A DNA stretch of 64,000 bases from positions 154,626 through 218,625 of the forward strand of contig CALHAR010000009.1 in assembly GCA_937931645.1 (NCBI GenBank). Reading direction: 5' to 3'. The stretch is from an uncultured Alphaproteobacteria bacterium (GTDB taxonomy: Bacteria > Pseudomonadota > Alphaproteobacteria > Micavibrionales > Micavibrionaceae). This document shows, piece after piece, positions 63,600-64,000 of this stretch. The notes under the pieces were generated by a model. It was not told the DNA's origin, ran no database searches, and saw only the letters and a program-made list of their open reading frames with translations. The position numbers were made by a program, and so were the translations under genes. The number at the start of each line of letters is the position of its first letter. Position 1 is the stretch's first letter.

Positions 63600-64000
63600 A
63601 TGGCAACAGCCAAGAAGAAACCAGCAGCTAAGAAAAAAGCTGCGCCTAAGAAAAAGAAAACGGCTGCGATGGCACGCGCAGTTGTAAAAAAGACTGCTAA
63701 AAAGAAACCAGCAACTAAGAAAAAAACAGCCGCTAAGAAAGCAACTAAAAAAGCGACGACAGCAAGAAAAGCAGCTAAAAAATCAGTAAAGAAAAAGCCA
63801 GCGGCGAAAAAGAAGGCAGCGCCTAAGAGAAAAGTAGCAGCCAAGAAAAAGCCAGCGGCAAAGAAGAAGGCAGCGCCTAAGAGAAAAGTAGCAGCCAAGA
63901 AAAAGCCAGCGGCGAAGAAGAAGGCAGCGCCTAAGAGAAAAGTAGCAGCCAAGAAAAAGCCAGCGGCGAAGAAGAAGGCAGCGCCTAAGAGAAAAGTAGC
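63600..64000 (+). CDS. Histone H1-like Lys/Ala-rich repeat protein, 3' partial
   Basis: An ATG with GGAGA upstream (63589-63593) opens a frame that is still open at the right edge (133 codons). The product is almost entirely Lys, Ala, Pro with some Arg, Val and Thr, as in bacterial histone H1-like DNA-compacting proteins. From residue 64 it consists of exact 18-residue repeats (KKKPAAKKKAAPKRKVAA). Such proteins coat and condense the nucleoid. The opposite strand also shows a long open frame, but only as the mirror of this repeat. Confidence 0.9.
   Translation, partial: MATAKKKPAAKKKAAPKKKKTAAMARAVVKKTAKKKPATKKKTAAKKATKKATTARKAAKKSVKKKPAAKKKAAPKRKVAAKKKPAAKKKAAPKRKVAAKKKPAAKKKAAPKRKVAAKKKPAAKKKAAPKRKV
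63789..64000 (+). repeat. 54-nt tandem repeat in the H1-like gene
   Basis: Three full copies (63789-63842, 63843-63896, 63897-63950) and 50 nt of a fourth run to the window edge. The copies differ only by synonymous A/G changes, so the array is young or kept uniform and its copy number may vary between strains. Confidence 0.92.

Noticed and set aside
63584..63952. Long minus-strand open frame rich in Phe, Ala and Leu, resembling a membrane protein
   Set aside because: It is the complement of the Lys/Ala repeat gene; the plus strand has the ribosome site, the ATG and a sensible H1-like product.

Overview
The window reads as an AT-rich Gram-negative alphaproteobacterium. Family and synteny markers support this: a TIGR02300-type zinc-ribbon protein, an NDUFA12 homologue, a DUF2155 protein, the block M48 protease / DsbA / aroQ / accB / accC / aat / DUF2155 / mlaD / NDUFA12, a SPOR-tailed D-Ala-D-Ala carboxypeptidase next to clpS-clpA, and rlmE, guaB, rsmB and guaA in one direction. 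A Micavibrio-like lineage is possible but is only an inference.

Layout. 1-5 kb: the end of a FemAB-like gene overlapping a DUF3108 gene, then glmU-glmS (UDP-GlcNAc synthesis). 5-7.3 kb: small lipoprotein, membrane and unknown genes and a TIGR02300 protein. 7.4-17.5 kb: fatty-acid beta-oxidation (thiolase, FadN-type fused enzyme, acyl-CoA dehydrogenase), panC and an SCP2 protein. An AbiF-like HEPN toxin gene with a structured RNA in front of it sits inside the beta-oxidation operon. An M32 carboxypeptidase homologue at 12.5-14.1 kb has lost its HExxH site. 17.5-23 kb: SCO copper chaperone, PhoH ATPase, an unannotated small RNA candidate, and class I ribonucleotide reductase (nrdB, nrdA) around msrB, with a NrdR box pair. 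23.5-30 kb: pyk, an acetyltransferase, two periplasmic BTLCP proteases (one fused to a MshEN domain), hldE and a lipoprotein.

30-40 kb: two paralogous pilin-like proteins, a carboxypeptidase, clpS-dipeptidase-clpA, RidA, NDUFA12, MlaD and DUF2155. 39-46 kb: a long minus-strand run, aat, accC, a GNAT gene, accB, aroQ, PCuAC copper chaperone, two DsbA-like proteins and an M48 protease. Aat, ClpS and ClpA together supply the leucine N-degron route. 46-60 kb: the housekeeping chain rlmE, guaB, rsmB, guaA is split twice. Between rlmE and guaB lie a 37-residue-repeat protein and an IS1595-type element with passenger genes. Between rsmB and guaA lie a pentapeptide/MarR cluster and a putative metal-related pair. 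59-64 kb: decayed small genes, a His-rich peptide, an OafA-type acyltransferase, a flavoprotein, and the start of a histone H1-like Lys/Ala repeat protein that runs off the right edge.

No rRNA, tRNA or CRISPR array was recognised. Strongest leads for new biology: the AbiF-RNA pair (8885-9652), the MshEN-protease fusion (26373-27323), the orphan sRNA (18973-19098), the dead M32 enzyme and the covarying palindromic repeats at 37.2 and 50.4 kb.
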